Source: Artemisia argyi (lineage: Eukaryota; Streptophyta; Magnoliopsida; Asterales; Asteraceae). From it: a stretch of 64,000 nucleotides of DNA. The translations under genes and the position numbers were made by a program. The DNA lies in the NCBI GenBank assembly GCA_030686995.1, contig CM060697.1:42751015-42815014 (forward strand), read 5' to 3'. The notes beneath the pieces were generated by a model, which was not told the DNA's origin, searched no databases, and saw nothing but the letters and a program-made list of their open reading frames with translations. This document shows positions 47,286 to 59,500 of the stretch, piece by piece (position 1 is the first letter of the stretch; each line of letters opens with the position of its first letter).

Positions 47286-48075
47286 ATGGATTTCGACTAA
47301 TATCAAGATGGGCAATCTATGCAAAGACCAGCACTTTTTGAAACCGATTGTTTTATTTATTGGAAAACAAGATTCGAAACGTATGTGAAATCAAAAGACA
47401 TTGATCTTTGGCATGTTATTACTGATGGTGACTTTCAACCTATTGAAAAGGATCCTATTACTAAAAAGGATAAAATTATTCCTTATGATCAACAAAGCGA
47501 TGATCTTAAAAGAAAACTAAACAAAAATGATGAGGCGAAAATGGTAATTTATAATGCTTTGACGAAAAATGAATTTGAAAGAATTTTTATGTGTAATACA
47601 GCAAAAGATATTTGAAAAACTTTGTTCGTCACACATCAAGGTAATAATCATGTCAAAGAGAACAAGATCGATCTTCTTGTTCAACAATATGAACAATTTT
47701 CCATTTCGGAAGATGAAACCATAGATAGTGCATTTGCAAGATTTAATACTATTATTACTAGTCTTAAAGCTCTTGATGAAGGTTATTCTAGCAAGAACTA
47801 TGTTAGGAAGTTTCTTAGGGCTCTACATCCCAAATGGAGAGCAAAGGTCACCGCCATTGAAGAATCAAAGAACTTGGCGACACTATCACTTGATGAACTA
47901 ATAGGTAACCTGAAAGTTCATGAAATGATAATCAAGAAGGACTCGGACATATTCAAGGGTGTAAGTGAGAAAGTTAGGTCTCTAGCATTGAAAGCCAAGA
48001 AAGAGTCTAGTGATGATGAAAATTCGGATTCCGATAGTGAAGACGAAGAGTATGCACTAGCGGTTAGAAATTATC
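47286..48075 (+). pseudogene. R7 gag (copia), truncated
   Basis: ATG 47286 is followed by an in-frame TAA at 47298, then two open blocks in the same frame (47319-47615 and 47622-48131) separated by TGA at 47613-47615, probably a lost Trp. The protein shows the copia Gag pattern: 'FIYWKTRFETYVKSKDIDLW', 'EMIIKKDSD', '[20 protein letters not shown]', '[17 protein letters not shown]', and an acidic stretch ending '[10 protein letters not shown]'. The zinc knuckle that should follow is missing because of the junction with R8. The last codons of the open frame (to 48131) read R8 DNA. Confidence 0.85.
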
Positions 48076-50856
48076 GGTTCGAACAACATGATAATCAACA
48101 TAACCATGTGAATGCTGATGCTCGGAGTTAACTTCGACATATCTAAGGATTCTAGAGCTTGAGTAGACTTCATCCTCAGGCTTCCTTTTGAGTTGCCTGA
48201 GTCGGTAGAAGCCCTTAGATCTTTCATTAACATTAAAAATCCCGATAAAAGCATCGAAGTTGTTATACTCATGATCAACTTCTCTATCAGAAAATATGCC
48301 CAGAAATCTTTCTTCTTCCAGAAAAGGTTCCGGAATTTCCTCATATGTAGCAACTTCCTTTGTAGATGGTAGGCATTCATTTGGACCTTTCAGCATATAT
48401 TTAAGATCGTCATTGAAGTATGGAATTAAGGGTGCAGAGTCAGATCTTGGAACCTTTGGAATCTGTTTCCACAATGGAGAGCGTTCTCTTCTTTCCCTTA
48501 CCATTGTTGAAGAAGGAGACACACCAAGAGCTTTTAAGACCTCTTGATCTACAAGTCTGGTATTGAAATCTTTGTCGCTTTTGAATTTGTAAATCAAAGA
48601 GTCATAAATGCAATTAACTCTTTGATCCATTGTGTCGTCTTCCTGAATGTTGATTCCAAACCTTTCATGCAGATCAGAGAACATGCAGTCAAGCTTTTCT
48701 GCTGTAGGATCTCTAATTTGTTCTTCTGTTTGTACCGGATCCCTTAGTACATCTTCAAATACATCATCATCTTCAACATCAGACACATCAAATCCACCAG
48801 TCTCTAGAGGTATTTCACCTTCCTGATAAGTCATATCGTCCCAGTCATTCTTGTCACCACCTGCATCTTCTATTTGAGTATCAATCTCAACATTAACATC
48901 TTCAGCAATCACTTCTTCCAAATGATCTATTTGTTGTCATGAGCTCGATTTTTGTTGTTATTTTTGTTGACATGATGTTTATTTCTGGGATGAAAACGTT
49001 GCAGTGGTTGTTGTTCGTTGTCGTTTGGCGCTTTTCTCCCCCTCAGGATTGTCCGAGTCTGGATCATCCTGATTGCGCTTCTTTGACTGAGGGCGACAAT
49101 GACTTTCTAACTTCGTGACTCTTGAGGAGAATATTGTAATAAGTTTTATTGCCTTAAAGTTTAATTTTGTCATTTCTTTTTCAACTTTCAAAACTTGATT
49201 CGTGACTGGAGTTGTTGGTGGTAGTTGAGCTTCTGAGTCCAGTAAACCATTGTAAAGGTTGGGATATGCTACCATAAGTGATTCATCTTTCAAGAGTTTA
49301 TCGAGCATGAGTTCGGAGATACGTTCCAGGGATAATGATCTTGATGATGTGGAAGGTTCAGCTTGTGTTGATTGTTGTTGTAGAGCTGCAAACCTTGACT
49401 CAATGTCAGCCCGAAGTTTTCCAATTATCTCATTGAATTGTGTGGTAGATACAAATGGTACTGGATCAGCTTGGATTCTTTGAAACAATGTCGATGTAGA
49501 CATTGTTGGTATGTGTTTTGGTTGAGATGTAGTTGTTGACGGTTGTTGAAAGTGAGTTGTATATGGTATTGTTGTTGTGCGAATAGTTGTTGTTGCAGTT
49601 GCGGTTGTTGTTGTTGTTATTGTTGTTGTTGTTGGAGGTGGTGATGGTAGTTCCGCATCAATAATGATGGGAGGGGTGAGCTGGTGTTGCTCAGAGGACC
49701 TAGACCTACTGTTGTCATGCTTCATGTTCTTCCTAATCTCCGGTCTACGGGTGTCATCTCCGTCCTCCATATCATTTCCATCATCATCATCATCGTTACC
49801 AGCATCACTAGGCCTAAAATCCTGACTATCCTTATCCTCTTTATTTTTCTCTTCATCATCATCCTCTTCCTCATCTAACAATTGACTTCCCTTCTTAGAC
49901 TGTTTCCTAACCAATTATTTTCGACGTTTCCTATTTTTTTCTACGTTGGCTCTAGACTCTAATTTAACCCTAGACGTGTCCGGGGTAGGTCCGCTTGGTT
50001 TTGAGCTTTCCATAGGAGCGCTTTCTATTCCCATGTACTCCTTGTATGCCTGCGATTCCTTGTTAACAAGATCCAACAGACCATGTGGTATTGCCATCAG
50101 GACAATTGTGCAAACAACGAAGTCCCCACTTGTATTATGGATATGTGGCACTATGGGAGTTGGATTGTCTTGTCGTTGTGAGATACTTGGGTGTTCCTTC
50201 ATGAGTTGAGCAATCAATAGTTTGAATTATTTGACAAACGGAATGCATACATTCTTCTTCTTCTTCTCCGATCTACGAACATGGTCAACAACATTTGTCC
50301 ATAGGAGCTTTGCATAATCGAGGTGACACTGATTCACTATACCATACATGATTTGATGTAATGAAGTAGTACCTCAATCCATTCCCATTTCTTTTCCGGT
50401 TAAGCAACAATTGAGAATTGAGAATAGCATAGCCCATAGTGCAGGTAGGCACTTCCTCTTGAATGTTGACAACACTTTGAACTTGTGCTTTTCATCAGCT
50501 TCCTTGTCGTATCCCAGCTCCATAAAGAATTTCATGATTTGTTCAACATTAGTTGGTTGTTGGAAGGCTGTGAGGTCTCCATGTTCAGCAGGAGGAAGAT
50601 TTAGAGCTCTACGGACGTCTTCTGATGTAATTGTAATTGGTTGAGTTTCAATGATGCTTTGGATAGTTTCAGGTTTAGTTTCATTGAGAAACACAACATT
50701 ACGCCAGAATTGTTGTAGGTATATCATGGGGGTGGTAGAGTCGGATAATGAGAGCATTGGATAGGTTGGATGATGTTGAAGGATTTTAGGAATGATTGGG
50801 TGATCACATTCAAAGAGAGATATGGAGAATTGGTGATTGCATTCACCAAGTCTGAT
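48076..50856 (-). pseudogene. R8 aORF, main part, single frame with several stops
   Basis: On the minus strand one frame covers this whole stretch and is interrupted only by stops, for example at 50374-50376, 50227-50229, 49915-49917 and 48979-48981, rather than by shifts. The N-terminal region has 'TPMIYLQQFWRNVVF', 'ITITSEDVRRALNLP' and 'LPALWAMLFSILNCCLTGK', a pattern I recognise from copia aORFs. The middle is Thr/Pro-rich and acidic (about 49080-49900). A coiled-coil-like part ('EKEMTKLNFKAIKL') follows. The C-terminal 285 codons (48921-48064) are acidic and unrecognised. Function is unknown. The first 34 codons lie on the other side of R9. Confidence 0.65.
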
Positions 50857-51202
50857 TGTTAGAATCGTATTTTTATTTATAAAAAGTGTCGGTCATTAAT
50901 GTGTAGTAATAGGTTGCTTTAGAATATCATTATGATGAAGTTTATGTTTAGTTTTCATGATTTTATAAAGTCTAAGGGCTAGTTATGTAATAAAGTCAAA
51001 GATATGTGAAGCCCTAGACTTTGAGTATAAATACTCTTGTAAACCTCATTTGAGAGGTTGGTTCTCCTAGTGATTCTCTTAGTATTAACAGAGTTATTAT
51101 TCCACACACTAGAGTTCCCACTCACTCTCTCTCTCTACTTACTTTCTCTCTCTAGGTTTAGGCTTGATTCAATAGTGATATAGGTTGTTCTACGGTCCTA
51201 CA
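50857..51202 (+). repeat. R9 left (5') LTR
   Basis: 346 bp copy of 62599-62936. The TATA box TATAAATA (51026-51033) lies inside a short palindrome (GAGTAT/ATACTC). No canonical TGGTATCAGAGC PBS directly follows; the next bases read 'gtatcaatcgccta'. Confidence 0.93.
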
Positions 51203-52331
51203 GTATCAATCGCCTAGGGATAATATAGGTTGTTTTAGGTTTGATTTGGTTGAAAAAAACTTGGTATAAAAGTGATTTTTGTGATTGAGGTTACTGTTCA
51301 TCGCCAACTTTTCGAGTTAGGAATTTTTTTTCGAGTTAGGTTCAAATTTTGGCGAGTTAGGCCAAGTTTCTTGCGAGTTTGGTCAAGTTTCAGCGAGTTT
51401 GGATTTTTCTATCGAGTTAGCATCATTTTCTATCGAGTTTGGAAAGTCTGTCGAGTTAGAACTTTTCTGACTTACCGAGTTAAGATTCTTACCGAGTTAA
51501 GTTTGGGTTCCAGCGAGTTAGCTTCAGTTTTTATCGAGTTACGTTACTTATTGGCGAGTTAGCCTGTTTGCCTTATCGTTTATCGAGTAAGGCATTGTGG
51601 CAAATTACTAGGGGAAACTCTGCTCAAATTTATCAACTTACCGAGTTTGCGTTTGACTTAATTCAGGAATTGCCGAGTTTAAAATCATCTCAAATACATA
51701 CCGAGTTTGAGTTTGTATTACCGAGTTTGAAACCTACTCATAACTTATCGAGTTTGACTGATTTCTGAACATACCGAGTTTGGGTCTTGAGATCTTATCG
51801 AGTTAGACAAACATCAAGATCAACCGAGTTAGACACCTCATGATAACTTACCGAGTTTGAAATTTCCTGCGAGTTTGAAAATTTCTTAAGACTTATCGAG
51901 TTTGAAAATTTCCTGCGAGTTAGAATCTTATCAAGTTTGAAAATTTTTGGCGGGAAAATTTGAGTAAAATTTATTTTTTACACGAGACTAAACGTTCAAT
52001 TTTTACGCGAGATTCAAAGTTTGGTATAACGTTGAAAATTTCAGCCGAAAATTCAAATTTTTAGGCCAAAATTCAAATTTTTTTGGGTAAAATTTGGCGT
52101 CAAAATTTTTAAAACTCAAATTTTTCTAGTAACCTTAGAATTGGATTTTATAGTGATTTTCAAATTTTGAGAAAGAAAATTTTCATACTCAATTTTTGGC
52201 GGGAAATTACGAAATCAATCAGATCAACCGAGAACGAACTTTCATCTTCACCAAAACATCTAATCTTCAACAACAACCTTTGTTATCTTTCAAATGATCC
52301 TCAGAACAACGTTTCACTTTGAATTTAAATC
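51203..52331 (+). other. R9 5' leader with about 26 CGAGTT-type motifs
   Basis: This non-coding leader sits between the LTR and gag. From 51313 to 51921 the hexamer CGAGTT recurs about 25 times, plus one CGAGTA, preceded by A-C, T or G and followed by T-G or A-G, at irregular spacing of roughly 12-40 bases. A 'TTGGTATAAAAG' stretch near 51260 could be a degenerate PBS. The 96- and 66-codon ORFs here only translate the repeated motif. Confidence 0.75.
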
Positions 52332-55300
52332 ATGGCAACTCAACAAGACATTCATGCTGCCAGTGCCGAAAACCGACCTCCAGTGCTTGAAAAAGGTGGA
52401 TATCTCCCATGGACAAGCCGCATGCTTCGTTACATCAAAACAAAGCCTGATGGTAAATTAATGATCAAATCCATTGAAAAATGTCTATTTCAGCCAAGAC
52501 AAGTTCAAATCGAAGGTGATCCAAATACAACACCTCCTACTCAACCATTCGTGCGTAAACAAACAGAAGCAGATTACATAGAGGAAGACAAGAAGCAGAT
52601 CGCCGCTGATGATATGGCAATGCATTTAATCCAACTTGGATTACCACGGGAGATCTTTGCTGCGGTCGACAGCTGTGAAACTGCTTATGCAATGTGGGAA
52701 CGTGTTAGAAGGATATGTCATGGAACTGAGATTGGACAACAAGACGTTGAGAACAAACTTCTTACTGAATGGGAGAATTTCACATCCACTAAAGGTGAAC
52801 AGATTGAATCATACTACACCAGGTTTTGCACTTTGATGAATGAGTTAATCAGAAACAAGTTGACACCTCGACCAATTGCAACAAACATCAAATTCATCAA
52901 TAACCTTCCAGAAGAATGGGGTCGTTATGTTACAATTGTCAATCAAACAAAGGACTTACATAAGGTGAATTATGATCAACTCTATGACTTTTTGAAGCAA
53001 AATCAAGTTGAGGCTAATGAAGTAAGGAAAGAAAGATTGGCAAAGAATCATGATCCTCTCGCATTAATTGCTAATACACCAACACCATTACCAGTGAACA
53101 CTCAACCACCATCATCATCTTCCACTCACAACTACATGCAACCATCATGCATTCTACAACCAACACCGGTCTACCAACAACAGTTCTACCCACAACAACA
53201 ACAACAAGTTATTCCACAACAGCAACACCCACAATTCCAAGAACCGGAATTCACTGACAATGATGAAGCTACTGCAGCATTGTCCCAAGCGTTTGCTTTT
53301 CTGTCAAAGGCATTCCAAGGACGTTATTCTACACCAACAAACAACAACCAAAGGATCTCACCAAACACTCGCAACAAGCAGTTTGCTCAGCCTAGTTTCA
53401 ATATGGGCAATGAAGGCTAAATGGTTGGAGTTTATGGGAATCAGAAGGGATATCAGAATATGCAGAATGCAGGTCAGAATGCAGGGAATCAGAATGCAGG
53501 TCAGTTTGCAGGGAATCAGTATGGTCAGTATGCAGGGAATCAGTTGGGTCAGTTTGTTGGAAATCAGAGGGGTCAAAATGTTGGTAATTAGGCAATGGGT
53601 TATCAGAATAGGAATGTGGCAGCCCCAGTTGTTGGGAATTTGGGAAATGTGAATCAGGGTAATCCAGTAAAGTGTTTCAACTGCCAAGGTGTAGGTCATA
53701 TGGCAAGGAACTGTCCTACTAAGCCAAACAAAAGAGACACAGCGTACTTGCAGAAAGCATTGCTGTTGGCACAAAAGAATGATGCAGGGTTTCAGTTGAA
53801 CGCAGAGGAGAATGATTTTATGGCTCTTATGGATGACATGGAAGATAGAGAGGATATCGATGCGAACTGCATATTCATGGCGAATCTTCAGGAAGCTAAG
53901 TATGATACGGATTCTGATACACTTCCTGTTTATGACACCAATGCACCATCTGAGGTATCAAATTTCAACCCATGTCACAATAATGATATATTTAATATGT
54001 CTCCTCATGAGGAACAACATTTTGAGAAGTAAGCATCCACTTATGATACATTCCTAGACACGCCAAGTAGTAGCAATACTCCTTCAGCGACTCCAGATGT
54101 GAATCATAATGGAGGCTTCGTTTCACAGCATGCTGAGAATGATGAGGAAACACGTGCTTTGTTTCAATCATTATTGAATAATTGCCGTATTGAAATTGAG
54201 AATGTGAAAAAGGTCAATCGCGATGTTAAGGCCGTGAATGTTAAATTGACCGCTGAGCTTGAGAGTTACAAAGAAAACGTTAAAGCTTTTGAATTTCATA
54301 ACAAAAGAGTGTCTGAATTAGAAACTGGTTATCAAAATTCCGTTTCAAGGGAAAAACAATTGCAACTCAAGTTTGATACACTTGATGTTAATTCTTTCAA
54401 GAAGATAAAAGCTTTAAACGCGGAAATTTCTAATTTACAAAACCAACTTTCTAAACAAAAAATAGCTTATACCAATCTTGAAAGAGAAAGGGATGAGTTG
54501 AAAATGGACTTTGCAAAGCAAGAAGACAAACTTTTGGCCGAAATCGTAGAGTCAGAACACATGATTGCACATTTAGAAGAATTAGTGTTTAAGTCGGGTC
54601 AGTCAAGTCAAACAATGAAAATGATTTCAAATCAAACTAATCCGATTTACCATACGAAACATAAAGTGGCTCTTGGTAACAACACCCCCAGTTATCTCAA
54701 GAAAGCTCAGCAAGAACAGAATGTTTTGTATAATGGTAATGTTATTTACACTAAACATGATCCTCCCGTCGTTCGGGATTCTGTGCAAACGATAGAACAT
54801 GTCGAAGAGAGCGTAAATAAAATGAAACAAAAGGATTTGAAATCCATTGATTACAACAAATTGAACAAACTTTCGGGAATTACTTTTGTTCCACAAAAAG
54901 AACCATCTGTATTTTCCATAAAACGACCATTCTCAAAAATGTTTTCTAAGAAAGTAATTGTTTCCAAATCTCTTTCAAAAATGGAACAAATGTCTTCTAA
55001 CAACACTTTTAATACAAGTGAGGCTAGAAACATTCTGGATGACGTTGAAAAGAGAATTCAAGAACTTCAAAATATTGTTGCTTCTAAAACTACAATCGAT
55101 ATTAACAACTGGCATTCCAGTTTTCATATTGAGCAGAAAAAAGTTTTTGAAAATGAAATTACTATCCCACTGAATAACATCAGTGCGAGGGTAATCCATT
55201 TTGAACAAGCTTTCTTAAAAGAAATGGCCGACTTTGTCAAGGACCACAAATCCCTGGTAAACGAAACTAATGAAACTCGTGAAAACATGAATGTTTTGGA

Positions 55301-56582
55301 AAACCTAAATGATTCTCTCTTCGAAGCTGTTATGACCACTGACATTATGTCCATCATTTTACAAACATACTCTGTTCAAGACGATGAAAGACTGAGAGCT
55401 GAGACCTCCGAAATTGTTTCCAAATATGAAAATGCTCTTATAAAGCTTGAAAAAGAAAATGTGTCATGTTTTAAACAACTTGATCGAAAAAAGGAAGAAT
55501 GCAAGTATGACAAACTGTCGTATGAGCGTGCTTTCAAGAACATGAAAGAGCAAAATGATCTTTTGAGGGCTCAGCTTGAAAGTAAAAAAAGGAAGGGTGA
55601 GGAAACTAAGTTTGCAAAACCATCGACTTCAGAGAAACCAAATGTTCCAAATATGGTTCAAAAACCAAAAATGTCTATTTCACGGTTTGCTCCAAAAGTC
55701 GATGAGAAAAAGGATTTGACAAAACCAGTCACTCCAACACCCTTGCCCAAGAAAATTGAAAATGAAAAGATTGTTGATAAAGGAAAAGCGGTTATCAAAA
55801 CACCAAAAGTTCTAGCACCTGGCCTTTTTAGGATTAGACCCACTAATGCGTCTGCCTCCACATCTAAGACTTATGAGGGCAAAAAGGATAATTCTAAAGA
55901 TTCTAGTGTTGCTAAAAAGGACAACAATATAAATCCTAATGCGTGTGCCTCAACTTCTACAGGATTAGACAGCACCTCTAGGAGCAGCAAACTAAAGCCT
56001 AGGAGCAATACAAGGAACAATAGAGTCTCGCCTGCCTCTAAGAGTAGTTGCAAGAATAAAGTTGAAGAAGTAGAAGAACACCCTAGGAATTTCTCGCTTT
56101 CTAATAAGAGACATATTTCATCTGAATGTAATGTCGAGAGTGCTGTTTCTAATGCATGTAATGACACTGTTTGTTTAATATGCAAGAAATGTTTAAGTAA
56201 TGATGTTCATGATGAATGTGTTTCTAAGAATGTAAATGTTACGCCTGAACAGAAGAGCGTTTTGAAAGGTCCTAGTGCAAAATCTAGATTTGTTGGAAAC
56301 CTAATTAAAAGAATTAGGAACACCACTAATAGTCGAACACCTAGGAACTATCTTAAGCATTGTGTTTGGATTCCAATGGGTAGAGAATTTATACTAGAGG
56401 ATGGCAAAGTAGAAATAGCTCAAGCTAAACAAGTAGCAACTGTCTATGAGTGTGAGTTTGAATGTACCCCTAACCCCATGGAACCAAATTCAAAAAGGTG
56501 TCCAAATACAAATTATTCTGTTATTGGCAGGTTATCGAAATATGTCTTTGGATCGTCGACTCGGGTTGCTCCAAGCACATGA
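52332..56582 (+). pseudogene. R9 gag with long coiled-coil extension, three in-frame stops
   Basis: One reading frame runs from ATG 52332 to TGA 56580-56582, interrupted only by TAA 53418-53420, TAG 53589-53591 and TAA 54030-54032. Codons 1-240 are a copia Gag (UBN2-like) domain ('LPREIFAAVDSCETAYAMWE', 'FCTLMNELIRNKL', 'INNLPEEWGRYVTIVNQTKD'). Then come a Gln/Pro-rich stretch and Gly-Asn-Gln repeats (53430-53590). One CCHC zinc knuckle, 'CFNCQGVGHMARNC', is at about codon 448. From 54099 an uninterrupted 827 codons are rich in Glu/Lys/Leu heptads, predicting long coiled coils, before a basic tail. Such an extension between gag and protease is known to me from Asteraceae copia elements. Stops make the full Gag unavailable. 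Confidence 0.82.
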
Positions 56583-59500
56583 CCGGGAATTAAAGCTGCT
56601 GATCAATTTCATCTGGAAATTCATGGGAACTGTACGCTTTAGAAATGATCATGTAGCAGCTATCCTGGGTTTTGGAGATCTTCAGTTTGGGAATTTTTTA
56701 ATCACTCGAGTTTACTACATCGAAGGGTTGGGTCACAACTTGTTTTCAGTTGGGCAGTTTTGTGATGCAGATTTAGAAGTTACATTCAGGAGAAACACGG
56801 TTTTTATTAGAAATTTGGTTGGTGATGATCTCTTAACTGGTAATCGGAGTACAAACTTGTATGCTATCGACATCAACCAAATGGCTTCTACATCACCAAT
56901 TTGTCTCATGACAAGGGCAACCGAAACTAAGTCCTGGCTGTGGCATAGAAGATTATCCCATCTCAATTTCGACACGATCAACAAGTTAACCAAAGACAAC
57001 ATCGTCACCGGACTTCCAAAGTTCAAATACACCAAGGAACACCTTTGTCCATCATGCGAACAAGGAAAAAGTAAAAGAGCATCATATAAACCTAAAACCG
57101 TACCTAGTTCAGAAGCAAGGTTACACATGTTGCACATGGACTTATGTGGCCCAATGAGAGTTGAAAGCATTAATGGGAAAAAGTATATTCTCGTTATTGT
57201 TGATGATTATTCTAGATATACTTGGGTAACGTTTTTGAGATCAAAATACGAAGCACCAGGTATCATCATCACCTTTCTGAAGCGTATTCAAGTTCTACTT
57301 CAAGCTCCAGTAACGATTGTAAGAACAGATAATGGCACAGAATTCAGAAATCAGGAGTTAAGAACCTATTTTGAAGATGTTGGAATCACTCACCAAACAT
57401 CAGTTGTTAGAACTCCACAGCAGAATTGGGTAGTTGAAAGAAGAAACCGAACTCTTGTGGAAGCTGCTCGCACAATGCTGATCTTTTCTAGTGCACCTCT
57501 ATTCTTATGGGCTGATGCTGTAGCCACTGCTTGTTTTACTCAAAACCGATCCCTAGTACATCCAAGATTCAATAAAACCCCATATGAGCTAGTGAAAAAC
57601 CGGAAACCTGACATCTCTTACCTTCACGTGTTTGGCGCTTTGTGCTATCCGACGAACGACAGAGAAGATCTAGGAAAATTGAAAGCTAAGGGTGATATTG
57701 GAATCTTCATTGGATATTCAGAAAACGCGAGGGCATTCAGGGTGTATAATCGAAGAACTAAAAGGATAATGGAGACGATGAATGTGAAGTTTGACGAGAT
57801 TTCACAAATGGCTTCTAAGAGATACGCTCTAGAACCCGCGCTTAATCCAATGGCTTCTAATCAAACCAGATTAGGACCCGCACCAAACAGTCAGACTTCT
57901 GGACACATCAGTTCAGGACTCGTGCCTAATGGAGCTCATTCAACAAACACGGACAAACCTTCAGAACAAGAACTGGAAAATTTCTTCGAGTTAATGTTTG
58001 ATGAATATTATGGTGGAACTTCGACAAATGCATCTCAACAACATTCCACTGCACCCGCTCAAAATCAACCGCCACCACCACCACTGGATGCATCTACAAC
58101 AATCGAAGCTGAAGCACCAACTACCTCAACATCATCTACATCTACTCAAGCCACTCCAATACTTGAAACTGAATTACCAAGAGTTGATGAGCAAAATCAA
58201 AATACAAATTTTCAAGAAGAACCAACAAATAATTCAAACGATGTTGCGTTAGAAGAAGGAGAAGAAGTATTTGAAAACCCGTTTGCAACAGACTCTGCTG
58301 AATCTTCTTCAAGGTTACAAGAACCGTCTAACACACATACGTTAAACCCAAGGTACCCTTCTACGTTTCAATGGACAAAAGACCATCCAATAGAACAAGT
58401 TATTGGTGAACCTTCAAAGCCAGTTCAGACGAGGAGACAACTTGCCACTGATCTCGAATTGTGCATTTACATTTGCTCAATAAGCCTCAAAGAACAAAAG
58501 AACATTCGGGAAACAATGGCAGAAAACCCTTGGATTGAAGCGATGCAGGAGGAACTTCTTCAATATCTGTTACATGATAGTTGGGAACTTGTTGAACGAC
58601 CACTTGATAAACGCGTTCTTGATCTCAAGTGGTTGTGGAAGAACAAACTGGATGAGGAAAAGACTGTAATTCGTAACGAACCTCGTCTCGTGGCTAAAGG
58701 ATATCCACAAGAAGAAGGGATAGATTTCAAAGAATCATTCGCGCCTGTAGCTAGACTTGAAGCAGTCCGGATTTTCTTAGCCTATGCAGCTCACAAAAAC
58801 ATCACAGTCTATCAGATGGACATTAAGACTGCTTTCTTGAATGGAACTCTGAAAGAAGAAGTGTATGTGAGTCAGCCAGAGGGATTCATCGACAAAGATC
58901 ATCCAGACTACGTCTACAAGCTTAAGAAAGCCATCTATGGTTTAAAACAAGCTCCAAGACCGTGGTATGACGAACTATCATCTTTCTTGCTCAAAAACAA
59001 TTTCACAAAAGGAACGGTTGATGACACCTTGTTTATCAAAAAATTCAAAGATGACATTTTGATCGTTCAAATTTACGTGGACGACATAATTTTTGGATCA
59101 ACCAATCCTAACCATTCAAAACATTTTGAAAATCTCATGAAAAGCAAATTTGGAATGTCCATGATGGGGGAATTAAAATTCTTTCTTGGTTTACAAATAC
59201 ATCAATCCCCTCGTGGTATTTTTATCAATCAAGCTAAATATACAACAGAGATTTTGAAAAAACATGGAATGGAAAATTGTGATTCTGTTGGTACTCCAAT
59301 GGTTTCACCAAAAATTGATACTGATTTGTTTGGGAAACCCGTCGATCCGAAGAAATATCGGAGCATGATCAGTTCTCTCATGTATTTAACTGCTAGTCGA
59401 CCTGATATTCAATTTGCTGTTTGTTTGTTAGCACGGTTTCAGGCAAAGCCTACCGAACTTCACCTCAAAGAAGTTAAAAGGATCTTTCAGTACCTACGAA

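Larger units (their letters stand above)
45872..48075 (+). mobile_element. R7: Ty1/copia element related to R1, truncated after gag
   Basis: A 5' LTR, a PBS and most of gag are present, then homology stops at about 48075, where minus-strand aORF sequence of R8 begins. LTR landmarks are shared with R1: the terminal 'actattcaaccccc', 'ctccgcctgaag', 'actctcgagt' and 'ccgaaccactataaat'. No TSD can be tested because the 3' end is missing. Confidence 0.8.

Noticed and set aside
51313..51921. CGAGTT array as a CRISPR or satellite
   Set aside because: The repeated word is only six bases with irregular spacing, and it lies inside a plant retrotransposon leader.
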